A stretch of 64,000 nucleotides of DNA from Xanthocytophaga flava (lineage in GTDB: Bacteria > Bacteroidota > Bacteroidia > Cytophagales > 172606-1), in assembly GCA_030068525.1 (NCBI GenBank), contig JASJOS010000014.1, positions 248,001-312,000 of the forward strand. Direction: 5' to 3'. The translations under genes were made by a program, and so were the position numbers. This document shows, piece after piece, positions 31,354 through 40,966 of the stretch; position 1 is the first letter of the stretch; each line of letters begins with the position of its first letter. The notes under the pieces are model-generated. The model searched no databases, was not told where the DNA came from, and saw only the letters and a list, made by a program, of their open reading frames with translations.

Positions 31354-31386
31354 AAGAGACTTTACTGTCAGATAGTAAAGTCTCTT
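31354..31386. terminator. Bidirectional terminator
   Basis: Perfect 13-bp arms 31354-31366 and 31374-31386 with a 7-base loop, between the convergent Hsp70 and lipoprotein genes. Confidence 0.75.
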
Positions 31387-31396
31387 GCTATAGAGT

Positions 31397-31870
31397 TTAT
31401 TCTTTCACAAAAGAACCTGCAAGCAACTTAATATTACCCGTTAGTTGAACTGATTTATTATCAGTGTCATAGGCGTTGATCTGATCATTGGGGATTGTGA
31501 TATCGGCTGATAATTGATTCCCTTGCACAATCACAGTTCCTCCCACATTCTTGCCAGTTGGCGCAGTTTGCTGTGTGAGTGTAAATGAATAACTTTTGGT
31601 ATTTCCTGTTTCTACGGAAGCAGTTACATCTGCAGTGAATTCGCGTTCAAAATCCGGTACTGCTGAGATTTTGATGGTAGCCTTCTGATCAAGGCGTGTA
31701 ATCGTGATTTTTGTATTTAATAAATTCCCTCCAGTATTATCCTGGCTTACAGCCGCCGTTCCGGAATACGTCCCAAGATTTGTGACCTGAGGGTCTTTGT
31801 CATCATCTTTACAGGCTACTGCAGTCCATAAAAGCAACCCAAATAAAATACCTTTTCTTAAATTTTTCAT
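31397..31870 (-). CDS. Lipoprotein of unknown function
   Basis: A 157-residue lipoprotein: lipobox TAVAC with Cys20 followed by KDDDKD, which fits the Bacteroidota lipoprotein export signal for surface display. The mature part is a small beta-sandwich or barrel (GTYSGTAAVSQDN, TKITITRLDQKATIKIS, GTVIVQGNQLSADI). No enzyme motif. Single-gene unit. Confidence 0.75.
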   Translation of the reverse strand: MKNLRKGILFGLLLWTAVACKDDDKDPQVTNLGTYSGTAAVSQDNTGGNLLNTKITITRLDQKATIKISAVPDFEREFTADVTASVETGNTKSYSFTLTQQTAPTGKNVGGTVIVQGNQLSADITIPNDQINAYDTDNKSVQLTGNIKLLAGSFVKE

Positions 31871-32092
31871 GAAACAAATTTAGGTTCTACAATTAAGTGT
31901 ACTGCCATATCTTACGATATCGCTTCCTGCAGGGTTACATACTAAAAGATTTCAGATAATGTTGTATAGGGTTTGGATAGATGCTTTTGTTAGGGTAATC
32001 TGTTCATCTAGAGTAGTTTAGTAGAAGTGTTTGGGACCTCTGGCAAATCGTAGTTTTGTGGATACTTACGTGTGCATTACTGGATAAAAATA

Positions 32093-32133
32093 AAAACTGC
32101 CTATCCGGATATATATTCCGGATAGGCAGTTTT
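32093..32133 (-). terminator. Strong terminator of the ferredoxin gene
   Basis: 17-bp perfect arms 32093-32109 and 32117-32133 with a 7-base loop and A/T-rich flanks, 20 bp after the stop of the gene at 32153. Confidence 0.85.
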
Positions 32134-32152
32134 GTATAAATAAACAGCCTCT

Positions 32153-32458
32153 TTAAAAGGGCAGAACCAATCGTTGAACAGGGCGGTCCGCTACCAGATG
32201 TTCTTCTACAATCTCTTTTACATCTGTCAGCTGTACATTACCATAGTAGACTCCCTCCGGATATACAACCAGGCTTGGGCCAAATGCACAGGCATCCAGG
32301 CAACCTGCACGTTGCGCTCTGATTTCAATCTGAAGACCTCTTTCTTTCAATTCTTTTTTAAATTCCTCAACCAAAGCCATTCCGTTCGCTTCTCCACAAG
32401 ACTTTTTAGGCGCTTCTTTCTGATTTGTGCAGATAAATACGTGCTTCTTAAATTTCAT
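32153..32458 (-). CDS. Thioredoxin-like [2Fe-2S] ferredoxin
   Basis: A 101-residue protein with the four cluster ligands Cys10, Cys21, Cys53 and Cys57 (C-x10-C-x31-C-x3-C, in VFICTN, KKSCGE and AGCLDACAFGPSL). This is the pattern of thioredoxin-like ferredoxins related to the NuoE C-terminal domain. It should carry electrons in the cytoplasm; the partner is unknown. It lies 39 bp after an ArsR-type regulator on the same strand and both probably form one transcript. Confidence 0.9.
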   Translation of the reverse strand: MKFKKHVFICTNQKEAPKKSCGEANGMALVEEFKKELKERGLQIEIRAQRAGCLDACAFGPSLVVYPEGVYYGNVQLTDVKEIVEEHLVADRPVQRLVLPF

Positions 32459-32497
32459 GATAAATTGTTGGTATAGATATAGTAATACATTGGTTAA

Positions 32498-32908
32498 TTA
32501 TTCTTTTCCACGTAAACGAAACTCTTTCATTCGTTGCCGATCCTGATGAAGCTTATTAATTGCCAACTCACGATTAGAATACAGCACCTGAAACGTCTCA
32601 TAGTCGTTTTGCAGAGTGGTATCTTTGCTCATATACTGAAACAACTGTCCTACAATCTCAGTAAACTCATCTTTCAGATAATAGTATACCCACTGGTCCA
32701 TTTTCTTGAAACTCAATAATCCGGAATTTTTCAGGTATAACACATGGCGGGATGTTTTAGCCTGTGTAAAGTCCAAGATCTGCTCCAGATCAGATATGCA
32801 CATTTCTTTGTTTTTATAAAGAAGAAATAAAATGCGTACCCGGGATTCGTCACTGAAAGTTTTGAATAGCTGACTTCCGAAAGTAAGATTGAAGTTTTTG
32901 AGTTTCAT
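32498..32908 (-). CDS. ArsR-family winged-helix regulator
   Basis: A 136-residue transcription factor. The winged helix spans about 10-95: FKTFSDESRVRILFLL, MCISDLEQILDFTQAKTSRHVLYLKNSGLLSFKK, then a VYYYLKDE wing. There is a Cys at MCIS but no clear ArsR CxCxxC metal box, so the signal is unclear. First gene of a two-gene unit with the ferredoxin. A 6-4-6 palindrome at 32950-32965 is its likely operator. Confidence 0.88.
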   Translation of the reverse strand: MKLKNFNLTFGSQLFKTFSDESRVRILFLLYKNKEMCISDLEQILDFTQAKTSRHVLYLKNSGLLSFKKMDQWVYYYLKDEFTEIVGQLFQYMSKDTTLQNDYETFQVLYSNRELAINKLHQDRQRMKEFRLRGKE

Positions 32909-32949
32909 TTTGTGAGTGATTTATGAATAGAATAATGGCAGAATAGTAG

Positions 32950-32965
32950 TACAAGAAAACTTGTA
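32950..32965. promoter_or_regulatory. Candidate ArsR operator
   Basis: TACAAGAAAACTTGTA is a perfect 6-bp inverted repeat with an AAAA centre, 42 bp upstream of the ArsR start. No T tract follows it on the minus strand, so it is not a good terminator for the NeuD gene ending at 32986. Confidence 0.45.
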
Positions 32966-32985
32966 TCCATCAAGCCATCATTCGT

Positions 32986-33624
32986 TTATCTTTCGATAAC
33001 CTTTGCCGGGTTACCAAATACGGTTGCTCCTGCTTTAACATTCTCAATAACAACAGATCCCGCGCCAATTCGGGCGTTTTTACCTATGGTAATTCCTGAA
33101 ACGATAGTAACACCACTTCCTATAAATGCCCCACTTTCAATGGTTACTCCACTTCCAATAATACTACCCGTGCCTACCTGTACCAGATCACCAAGTGTAG
33201 TTTCATAGTCAACTACGGTATTGGCATGTAAAATGCAATGACTGCCTACACTGGCAGCCGAATTGATTATTACACCTGCGCTGATTAAATTTCCATGACT
33301 GATTGATGCTGAAGGGGCAATATAGGCTTGTTTGTGAATAGCATTAACAGGCATTGTTTTACGTTTTTCCAGTAGTACTTCCACCAGATGTTTTCGTAAT
33401 TTATTGTCGTCTGTCGCTATAAATGCTTCACACTTTTTGCCAATCAGCTTCAGAAAGCCATCATCATCTGTATCTCCAAGTACAGAGATATCCATAATTT
33501 CTGTATTGTGCAACTGTTTGTCATCGTCCAGAAATCCATATACTACCACCTCATTGCTCTGAAAAATATCCAATGCTACACGTCCCAGACCTTTTGCACC
33601 AAAAATAATAACCGGGTTTTCCAT
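32986..33624 (-). CDS. NeuD-family sugar O-acyltransferase
   Basis: A 212-residue acyl-CoA-dependent transferase used in making acylated sugars for surface polysaccharides. The N-terminal part (1-85) has a nucleotide-binding-like start VIIFGAKGLGRVALDIF, and residues 95-212 are a left-handed beta-helix of hexapeptide repeats (ISHGNLISAGVIIN, IGSGVTIESGAFIGSGVTI, GNPAKVIER at the end). The conserved His probably is in SISHGN. It sits 38 bp after a GT39-like glycosyltransferase gene on the same strand, suggesting a joint role in surface glycan modification. Confidence 0.85.
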   Translation of the reverse strand: MENPVIIFGAKGLGRVALDIFQSNEVVVYGFLDDDKQLHNTEIMDISVLGDTDDDGFLKLIGKKCEAFIATDDNKLRKHLVEVLLEKRKTMPVNAIHKQAYIAPSASISHGNLISAGVIINSAASVGSHCILHANTVVDYETTLGDLVQVGTGSIIGSGVTIESGAFIGSGVTIVSGITIGKNARIGAGSVVIENVKAGATVFGNPAKVIER

Positions 33625-33662
33625 ATATTAACTAATAAAAGTAAAGATTCTAAAATCCATTT

Positions 33663-35426
33663 TCAATGACTGTATTGATAAATGGTGGCATCCGTGTCTT
33701 TGTATACAATCTGATATGAAGACATTGATAAAGATGCCGGGAATGCATGATCCTTGTGAACCACGACAAAATTATATTTTTTTTTCGTGGAAAACCGATC
33801 TGCGCCAATATCTAACTGAATTGTTCTGTGATTCGTTTCATATTGAAATAAAATACACAATCCATATTCATAATAGTGTACGAATACTCCATCTGCCTGA
33901 TGATCGTATAGCCAGTGACTAACATTGTCCAGACTGTTATATATTCCTTTACCTTTTGGCGTAGTTAGTTGATAAAATGTATTAATGCACGATAAAGCAT
34001 ATACTATAAATCCACCTGTGATAAAAACACGATAATACTGGAAGTAAGAAAATACATACTGTCCTAAGATTGCTATGGCAGGCCATTGCAGAGGCAGGAT
34101 ATAGATCATAATACGACCATAAGGTAATACTCTTTGTAAAACCATAATGGGAATGATAATCCATAGTGTAAGAAGATACAGTTGCAGCCAGTGTTTCTGG
34201 AAACCAGTAATCTGACGAGTTAAGATCAGAAGTATACTGCCTATACTGATAATAAGGGTAAACCAAATAGAATAAGGAATACTATTCCACATAAAGTCTG
34301 TTAAATCAGTAAGGGTAGTTTGTAAACCCTCCAAAAATGTAGGCCATTCCAACTGGGTTGTCCATGTATTTGCTGTCACCGCACCCCAGCCGTTGAGCAA
34401 TAGTACAGGGATGTACACCAATGTTACTAATATACCAATACAGATTTCCATCCAAAGAAGACAAACCAATTGATGCATATTTTTTTGTGTCAGAAAGAAT
34501 AGCATCAGATATAAACTCAGGCCAGCAAATGGATACAGAAAGATCGGAATAGTATAAAATCCCAGAAAACAACTGATAATGAATATAATAGAAGTAAGTC
34601 TGCTTATTTTTCTTGCAGAGATAATAGAAAGTACACAACCCGTTGCCAGTACTATCCAGCAAATCAGCAGGCTATATCCACGGCCCTGAATGCTATACCC
34701 AAAGACTTGTGGTGAAAAAGCCAGTAAGCTTACGGAAACGATAGCAATGAATGCTGAAAAATAATAACGTGTAATAACCCAAATTCCAAAGAGTACTACT
34801 ATACCAGATAGTAATGCGGGAAGACGTAATACCCACAATGGGCTTTGGAGAAAAAAATTAACTATTGTGCAAAGCAAAGAGAATAGAATGTGATTGTTGG
34901 GACCTGGATAGTATACTGCCGAAACAATCCATCCTTTACTTATAAAATACAGATAAGTAAACCGTTCGTCTACATGTAGTGGGAGTTTAGTAACAAAGTA
35001 TATTCTACTGATACAAATCAGGAGAAATAAACTCAGTAAACATACCCGTTCTATACTGGTTGTTTTAGTACAGGTCTTCTTTAATAGGCTATGTATATGA
35101 AGTATCCAGTCAGTTATTAGTCGTATAGCAGGTGGTATATTTTTCCAGATTAAATAAGTACATAGGGCTGAAACAAATGTTGCCATCACAGAGAGATAGC
35201 GTACCAGAACAAATCTGGATGGAGTCAGGATAGAATGCTGAAATTTGTCCAGCTTATCCGTAGGTATATAAGATTGAGCAATCCATTGGATAAGGTCAGA
35301 ATAAGAATAACTAACTAACAGGCAACTTACTACCAGGAGTAGTACACTAATTAGTATGAATCCTGATTGTATGAGCAGACTACCTATAATCTGCATGATC
35401 CGGATTTTGCCTGAAGTTGTTTTCAT
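33663..35426 (-). CDS. GT39/ArnT-like membrane glycosyltransferase
   Basis: A 587-residue integral membrane protein with about 12-13 helices. After the fourth helix comes the acidic periplasmic loop KLPLHVDERFTYLYFISKGW, where the Asp-Glu pair is the usual catalytic site of lipid-linked sugar transferases in the PMT/ArnT clan, followed by YYPGPNNHILFSLL. The C-terminal 90 residues are a soluble domain. It likely transfers a sugar from a polyprenyl carrier. It probably shares a transcript with the NeuD-like gene. Confidence 0.85.
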   Translation of the reverse strand: MKTTSGKIRIMQIIGSLLIQSGFILISVLLLVVSCLLVSYSYSDLIQWIAQSYIPTDKLDKFQHSILTPSRFVLVRYLSVMATFVSALCTYLIWKNIPPAIRLITDWILHIHSLLKKTCTKTTSIERVCLLSLFLLICISRIYFVTKLPLHVDERFTYLYFISKGWIVSAVYYPGPNNHILFSLLCTIVNFFLQSPLWVLRLPALLSGIVVLFGIWVITRYYFSAFIAIVSVSLLAFSPQVFGYSIQGRGYSLLICWIVLATGCVLSIISARKISRLTSIIFIISCFLGFYTIPIFLYPFAGLSLYLMLFFLTQKNMHQLVCLLWMEICIGILVTLVYIPVLLLNGWGAVTANTWTTQLEWPTFLEGLQTTLTDLTDFMWNSIPYSIWFTLIISIGSILLILTRQITGFQKHWLQLYLLTLWIIIPIMVLQRVLPYGRIMIYILPLQWPAIAILGQYVFSYFQYYRVFITGGFIVYALSCINTFYQLTTPKGKGIYNSLDNVSHWLYDHQADGVFVHYYEYGLCILFQYETNHRTIQLDIGADRFSTKKKYNFVVVHKDHAFPASLSMSSYQIVYKDTDATIYQYSH

Positions 35427-35481
35427 AACTGGCGAAGATGAACATTTTTTTTCAACTTTGGCGCATCACTTATCATGCATT

Positions 35482-35880
35482 ATGAAAACAGGAAAGATCA
35501 TCATACCCGTTGTGCTGCTACTAGTATGGATACCTTTTGTTTTCCAAACAGATCTCTATCCTTTGTTTCGGTTTGGAATGTTTGCAGAACCTGTTCATCG
35601 GGAAATACAAACAGAGTATTTTTCTCTGCGAATAATCAGTAATGCACATAAAACATATATACTATCTCCTGAAGAAACTAAACTGGGTAGCCTGGCATAC
35701 CTGATGCGTAATTATTACTATCGTCATGAAGCAGATACACTATTGAGACGTATTCATTCCATCACCCCTCATATGGATACAATTGTTGAGTGGCAGTTGC
35801 TGCGTATGGTAAGTGAGGTAGATCATCGTAAGGTGGATACAACTGTTGTAGCTTCTTTTAAGCCCAGTTCACATGAATAA
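35482..35880 (+). CDS. Single-pass membrane protein, unknown function
   Basis: A 132-residue protein. I choose the ATG at 35482, giving an N-terminal hydrophobic segment (KIIIPVVLLLVWIPFVF) that anchors it or acts as a signal; frames opening further upstream overlap the divergent glycosyltransferase. The soluble part (QTEYFSLRIISNAHKTYILSPEETKLG) has no known motif. Its last 8 bp overlap the next gene, so they are translationally coupled and probably act together. Confidence 0.7.
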   Translation: MKTGKIIIPVVLLLVWIPFVFQTDLYPLFRFGMFAEPVHREIQTEYFSLRIISNAHKTYILSPEETKLGSLAYLMRNYYYRHEADTLLRRIHSITPHMDTIVEWQLLRMVSEVDHRKVDTTVVASFKPSSHE

Positions 35881-36985
35881 GAAGTTAGTAATAGGATGGA
35901 GTAGCCTATGGGTGGCCACAACTTTGGTCTATATACTATGGATACGCAATCTGGTAGTACAAAGCTTTTATGACACAGCTCCAGATTGGTTCAATCAACT
36001 TGTAAATAGTTTGTATCCCCGGTTTCTGATAGAAAAACATCGTTTTGAGCTTTCTTTTTTTCTTGGACATGCCGATCAGATCATTATCCGTTTGGGATTG
36101 ATTACTTGCTTCCTGGTATTTACTTGGTTTGCCAGAAACTACTGGAAATCTGATACAAACTGGTTAGATCTACTGTGGCATGTACGAATTCCACAGAGGA
36201 ATATTCAGATATATACATGGGTTGTATATACGTGTGTTATTTATTTTACTTATGACTGGTATATTGTTCTAACTCATCTTTATGAGGCGCAGGTACTATA
36301 TAAGCCTTTATTACTACTGAGATTATTGCACCTCTCATTTCCTTCTCCTATATGGATAGGTATTGGGTATGGGTTATTACTGATTGGCTGTCTTGGAATG
36401 CTGTTTCGTTTTAAGAGTAGTATATGCGCAATGGTAGTAGCCATAGTATTTACTTTGTTGCAGGGCTGGCTATACAGTTTTGAAAAACTGGATCATGCAT
36501 TCGCTCCTTTGACTTATGTGTTGTGGCTTATGCCGCTTCTGATTATACAGACTAATCATTCCTATGTACAATGGGCTTTGCCATTAATCCGGATGGTAAT
36601 AGGAATTGTATATCTTCAGGCTGGTTTGGAAAAACTTTTGATAGGAGGAATGGAATGGTTAGATCCTGAAACTTTTCGGAATTATCTGTACTTACATTCA
36701 ACCCCTACTGGCTTGTGGGTTGCCAATCAGGATTGGCTATGTATACTCTTGCCAGCTATGGCTTTACTATTTCAACTAAGTTTTATTATTATCGTTTTCT
36801 TTCCTGCTACACGTTGGATAATTCTGCCAGTAGGTGTTCTATTTCATAGTAGCACATATATATTGATGGGAGTAGGAGGTATTGTAAATGCCTGGATATG
36901 GCTGTATGGCTTATTCTTGTTTGATGGACTCAATACAAAGAATGCAGATTTGACAGGCAAAAAGTCGGTAGATAAAGAAGCTTAA
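35873..36985 (+). CDS. HTTM-like polytopic membrane protein
   Basis: A 370-residue membrane protein with about nine to ten helices. The segment IVYLQAGLEKLLIGGMEWLDPETFRNYLYLHST, longer than a simple loop, resembles the core of HTTM/vitamin K-dependent carboxylase-like proteins, and the ordering of helices fits. Function in bacteria is mostly unknown. It overlaps the previous gene by 8 bp and the convergent GNAT gene by 4 bp at the 3' ends. Confidence 0.65.
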   Translation: MNKKLVIGWSSLWVATTLVYILWIRNLVVQSFYDTAPDWFNQLVNSLYPRFLIEKHRFELSFFLGHADQIIIRLGLITCFLVFTWFARNYWKSDTNWLDLLWHVRIPQRNIQIYTWVVYTCVIYFTYDWYIVLTHLYEAQVLYKPLLLLRLLHLSFPSPIWIGIGYGLLLIGCLGMLFRFKSSICAMVVAIVFTLLQGWLYSFEKLDHAFAPLTYVLWLMPLLIIQTNHSYVQWALPLIRMVIGIVYLQAGLEKLLIGGMEWLDPETFRNYLYLHSTPTGLWVANQDWLCILLPAMALLFQLSFIIIVFFPATRWIILPVGVLFHSSTYILMGVGGIVNAWIWLYGLFLFDGLNTKNADLTGKKSVDKEA

Positions 36986-37530
36986 CTTGATTTCCAGTAC
37001 TTTTTCAACATGCCATAGATTACCACATCTACAAATTCCTGACGATGCCGATAATAATTTCGCAATAAACCTTCTTCCTCAAACCCAAGTCGCTCAGCTA
37101 CTGAGCGGCTACGGCGGTTTTTCTCAGCAACCAGGATTTCAACCCGGTTTAGTTTTAGTTCGTCAAACGCATAATTGATCATTTGCCGACAGGCTCGGGT
37201 AATAATTCCTTTTTCCTGATAGTTACGGGAAAGCCAATACCCTATTTCAGCTTTTTGATGAAATGTTTGTATGTTATTCAGCCCAATGCATCCCACAATT
37301 CTGTTTTCGCACCAGATTGCTGCTACAACACATTCTCCTTGTTTATATTGCGTAATCGTGTCTTCAATAAATGCCAGCGAATCCTCTACATTCAGCGTTC
37401 CATCAACCCATGGAAGCCATTGTCGCAGATAGGCGCGATTAGTATGGATAGTATAAAAAAGTTGACTGGCATCCTCTGCCTGTAACAAACGTAGTTGAAA
37501 AGGAATAGTTCGGGCTCGGCTAAATAGCAT
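36982..37530 (-). CDS. RimJ/RimL-type GNAT acetyltransferase
   Basis: A 182-residue N-acetyltransferase of the RimL family that modifies N-terminal amines or small molecules. Marks: LRLLQAEDASQLFYTIHTNRAYLRQWLPWVD at the start (split here as LRLLQAEDA and LRQWLPWVD), IVGCIGLN, EIGYWLSRNYQEKGIITRA for acetyl-CoA binding, and NRRSRSVAERLGFEEEGLLRN at the end. Length is normal. Confidence 0.9.
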   Translation of the reverse strand: MLFSRARTIPFQLRLLQAEDASQLFYTIHTNRAYLRQWLPWVDGTLNVEDSLAFIEDTITQYKQGECVVAAIWCENRIVGCIGLNNIQTFHQKAEIGYWLSRNYQEKGIITRACRQMINYAFDELKLNRVEILVAEKNRRSRSVAERLGFEEEGLLRNYYRHRQEFVDVVIYGMLKKYWKSS

Positions 37531-37874
37531 ATGCTCAGTTTATGCATTGACAACGAATATACAAAAAAAGAAAACTTAATAACGAAAAAATAATAAAACA
37601 GGATAATTTTAATGTTTTATAACAACCTGCTGTGTTTTTTTTGTAAAAAATAGTACCTTGGTACAAGTCTTCTCTTCATCTGCTTGTTTTCTAAAAAAAG
37701 GATCTGTTTGTATGATCAAAACTAGCAATAGATAGGGTATTTGCATACTATCTGCTGGTTTATGTATGGATTATGGAAAATCCAGATACTAAATAAGTAG
37801 AGACCTAATGTGCCTTTAGTAAGAATATTCTTTAGAAATACTATCTGCCTGACCACATTCATAATGATTATTGC
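37531..37874. other. Gap before the SusC gene
   Basis: 344 bp without a gene. It must hold the promoter of the SusC-led locus, but no TTG-N19-TAnnTTTG match is convincing. A small palindrome GTACCTTGGTAC lies in the middle part. Otherwise I see nothing. Confidence 0.4.
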
Positions 37875-40800
37875 ATGAATATATTTTTACGATTTGGTTT
37901 ATCATTTTTTGTCTCCATATTACTCTTTTGTGAGCTTTCTGCTCAGCAGACCCGCACTATAACAGGTAAGGTAACACAGTCTGAAGACAATGAGGTAATG
38001 CCTGGAGTTTCTGTATCTGTAAAAGGTACTACCAATGGAACCCTTACAGATGTCAGTGGTAACTACTCGATTTCAAACGTACCGGAAAAGTCGCTACTTG
38101 TTTTCAGCTTTATTGGACGCCAGACAATGGAAGTACCTATTGGTAACCGTGCTACCATAAATGTACAATTGGAGCCCAACGTGACAGAGTTGACTCAAGT
38201 TGTAATAACAGGTTATAAAACAGAACAACGACGAGATATTCGTGGCTCTATTGCAACTATAACAAGTGATAAGTTTAAGGATATTCCAGTAATGGGAATG
38301 GATCAGGCATTGCAGGGACAGGTAGCTGGTGTACAAGTGACTCAATCTTCTGGGACACCAGGCGGAGGAATCTCAGTTAGGGTTAGAGGAAGTACTTCTA
38401 TTTCAGCTTCTAATAGACCTTTATTTATTGTAGATGGTATTCCTGTTGAAGATGGTGCATTGGGATTGAGAGACTTTGGTGGACAGAACGACAATGCATT
38501 TTCCACTATTAATACCAATGATATTGAATCCATTGAGATTTTGAAAGATGCTTCTGCTAAAGCGATTTATGGATCTCGGGCTGCGAATGGTGTAGTATTA
38601 GTGACAACAAAAAGAGGGAAATCCAATAGTCGCACTACGATTGAAGGAGATGTGCAAAGAGGGTTTATTGAGGTCGTGAGAAAGCCTGAATTACTAAATT
38701 CAAAAGAACTTCTCGAATTACAGCGTGAGGCTGTTATAAACGGAGGTGGTGATCCGGATCAGTTGGGTTTAATTCCTGGAGTAACAGATGCTATCAATAC
38801 AGATTGGGTTGACGCTGTATTGCGTAGGGCTATATATCAGCAGTATCAACTTAGTGCCAGAGGAGGTAATGAACGTACTCGTTTCTATACAAGTATTAAT
38901 TATCGGGATGAAGAAGGAGTACAGTTAAACAATAAATTCGTCCGTTTCTCTGGTACATTGAATTTAGATCATAAAGCTACCGATAAATTATCCTTTGGAA
39001 ACAATCTGATGATCTCCCGTACACGTAATGATCGGGTAAAGGGAGATAATTTTTTGGATGGTGTTTATTCTGGAGCCATTAAAAGTTTACCTTATTATAG
39101 CCCTTATAATGAACAAGGTCAATTGCTGGGTCCTAATAGCCCCGGATATCCCGGATTTCCTAACTTTAATCCTGTAGGACAAGCACTATTGCCACGTTTT
39201 CAGACATTTACCACTAAAATTGTAGCTGGTTTGACTGCAGAATATGCTTTCCTGCCAAATTTACGGTTTCGTACTAAAGTAAGTACAGATTATAATGGAG
39301 TAACAGATGATCAGTTTGAGCCATCCACAACGGCTATCGGAGGTTATCTTCCCTCAGTTGGAGGAAAGGGATATGGTATATATGGGAGTGGGACGTATAT
39401 AACATTAAATAATAGTAACTTGTTGACCTACACTTTTACAAAAGGTGAAAATGATAAACACAGTTTTGACTTTTTGTTGGGAAATGAATTGTTACAACGT
39501 ACAGAGAGAACTGCCTCCGTACAAGGGCGATTATATCCTCGTGATGAATTTACCTACATTTCCGGAGCGGGGGCGATTGTTGATGATGGAGGTTCATTTT
39601 TAGTTTCCAACGGACTCGTATCCTTCTTTGGAGAAGCAAAGTATAAGTTTAAAGACAAATATTTATTTGGGGCAACTGCCCGCTATGATGGTTCCTCAAG
39701 GTTTGGGCGAGGTAAACGATATGGAGTCTTCCCATCTGTTTCAGCAGCCTGGCGTATCTCTTCTGAGGATTTTATGAAGGCTTATACATTCTTTGATGAC
39801 TTGCGGTTAAAAGCTAGTTATGGGTTTACAGGAAATGAACGAATTGGAGATTTTCAGTTCTTAACGCAATTTGGTGGATCTAACTATAATGGTGCCACTG
39901 GGTTATCTCCTTCTGCATTGGGAAATAATAATTTACAATGGGAAAAGACTCGCGAAATAAATGTGGGAATAGAAACTTCTTTATGGAGTGGACGCTTGGG
40001 GGTAACATTGGATGTATACAGTAATCTAACTTCTAAGTTATTAAACACATTTCCATTGCCTACTACTACAGGATTTGGAGGGTTTCAGGGAAACATTGGT
40101 TCGGTTTCCAACAAAGGGGTTGAGTTATCTGTTAATGCTGTTATTGTTGATAGAGTTATTAAGTGGCGTACCAATTTTAATATTTCCCATAATAAAAACA
40201 GAGTAGAATCTCTTGCTGACTCACTGCCTCTTTACAGAGGTTATGAAGCTAGTGGGTCTTCCAATACAAATATAATTAAAGTCGGTGAACCACTGGGAAC
40301 ATTCTGGGGATTGCAGTTTTTAGGGGTCGATCCAGCAACAGGTGACGCAATTTACAGAGATAATACAGGTGATGGGACTATTTCTGCTGATGATGCTCAG
40401 GTAATAGGCAATGCACAGCCAAAGCTGATCGGTGGTATAACGAACACCTTCTCCTGGAAAAATCTCGATTTAAGCGTGTTCTTTCAGTTTTCGTATGGAA
40501 ACGAGATTCTCAATTTTAGTAATACAACACTACTTAATTCCGGACAGGATATTCTCAACAACCAGTCCAAAGCTGCCTTACGCAGATGGCGTAAAGAAGG
40601 TGATATAACAGATATTCCCCGCTATCAATACAATCCGGACAGAAGTGAAGAGGATAATCCTAATACGTATATGAGTAGTCGTTTTGTAGAAGATGGTTCA
40701 TATCTCCGGTTGAAAAATATATCATTGGGATACAATGTGCCTAAAGAATGGCTTTCCCGATTCAAAGTACAATCAATTCGTGTTCTATTGTCTGCAACCA

Positions 40801-40940
40801 ATCTGATCACTCTTACCCGTTATACCGGAGCCGATCCTGAAGTAAGTACATTAGACGGTTCTACTGCGGCTCAGGGAATAGATCTCTTCACTTTTCCCCA
40901 GGTAAAAACTATTATGGCAGGCATAACGGTTGGCTTTTAA
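37875..40940 (+). CDS. SusC/RagA TonB-dependent outer-membrane receptor
   Basis: A 1021-residue TonB-dependent transporter. Signal peptide ends CELSAQ (about 25). A carboxypeptidase-regulatory-like domain follows (RTITGKVTQSEDNEVMPGVSV, about 28-115), then the plug (VVITGYKTEQRRDIRGSI; SVRVRGSTSI; RPLFIVDGIPVEDG; ILKDASAKAIYGSRAANGV, to about 240) and the 22-strand barrel, ending in Phe (MAGITVGF). It imports an oligomer with the SusD lipoprotein encoded 26 bp downstream. The locus carries a metalloprotease and no glycoside hydrolase, so peptides are a likely cargo; that is inference. Confidence 0.95.
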   Translation: MNIFLRFGLSFFVSILLFCELSAQQTRTITGKVTQSEDNEVMPGVSVSVKGTTNGTLTDVSGNYSISNVPEKSLLVFSFIGRQTMEVPIGNRATINVQLEPNVTELTQVVITGYKTEQRRDIRGSIATITSDKFKDIPVMGMDQALQGQVAGVQVTQSSGTPGGGISVRVRGSTSISASNRPLFIVDGIPVEDGALGLRDFGGQNDNAFSTINTNDIESIEILKDASAKAIYGSRAANGVVLVTTKRGKSNSRTTIEGDVQRGFIEVVRKPELLNSKELLELQREAVINGGGDPDQLGLIPGVTDAINTDWVDAVLRRAIYQQYQLSARGGNERTRFYTSINYRDEEGVQLNNKFVRFSGTLNLDHKATDKLSFGNNLMISRTRNDRVKGDNFLDGVYSGAIKSLPYYSPYNEQGQLLGPNSPGYPGFPNFNPVGQALLPRFQTFTTKIVAGLTAEYAFLPNLRFRTKVSTDYNGVTDDQFEPSTTAIGGYLPSVGGKGYGIYGSGTYITLNNSNLLTYTFTKGENDKHSFDFLLGNELLQRTERTASVQGRLYPRDEFTYISGAGAIVDDGGSFLVSNGLVSFFGEAKYKFKDKYLFGATARYDGSSRFGRGKRYGVFPSVSAAWRISSEDFMKAYTFFDDLRLKASYGFTGNERIGDFQFLTQFGGSNYNGATGLSPSALGNNNLQWEKTREINVGIETSLWSGRLGVTLDVYSNLTSKLLNTFPLPTTTGFGGFQGNIGSVSNKGVELSVNAVIVDRVIKWRTNFNISHNKNRVESLADSLPLYRGYEASGSSNTNIIKVGEPLGTFWGLQFLGVDPATGDAIYRDNTGDGTISADDAQVIGNAQPKLIGGITNTFSWKNLDLSVFFQFSYGNEILNFSNTTLLNSGQDILNNQSKAALRRWRKEGDITDIPRYQYNPDRSEEDNPNTYMSSRFVEDGSYLRLKNISLGYNVPKEWLSRFKVQSIRVLLSATNLITLTRYTGADPEVSTLDGSTAAQGIDLFTFPQVKTIMAGITVGF

Positions 40941-40966
40941 TTTCTAATGGTTAAAGAATTCAGTAA

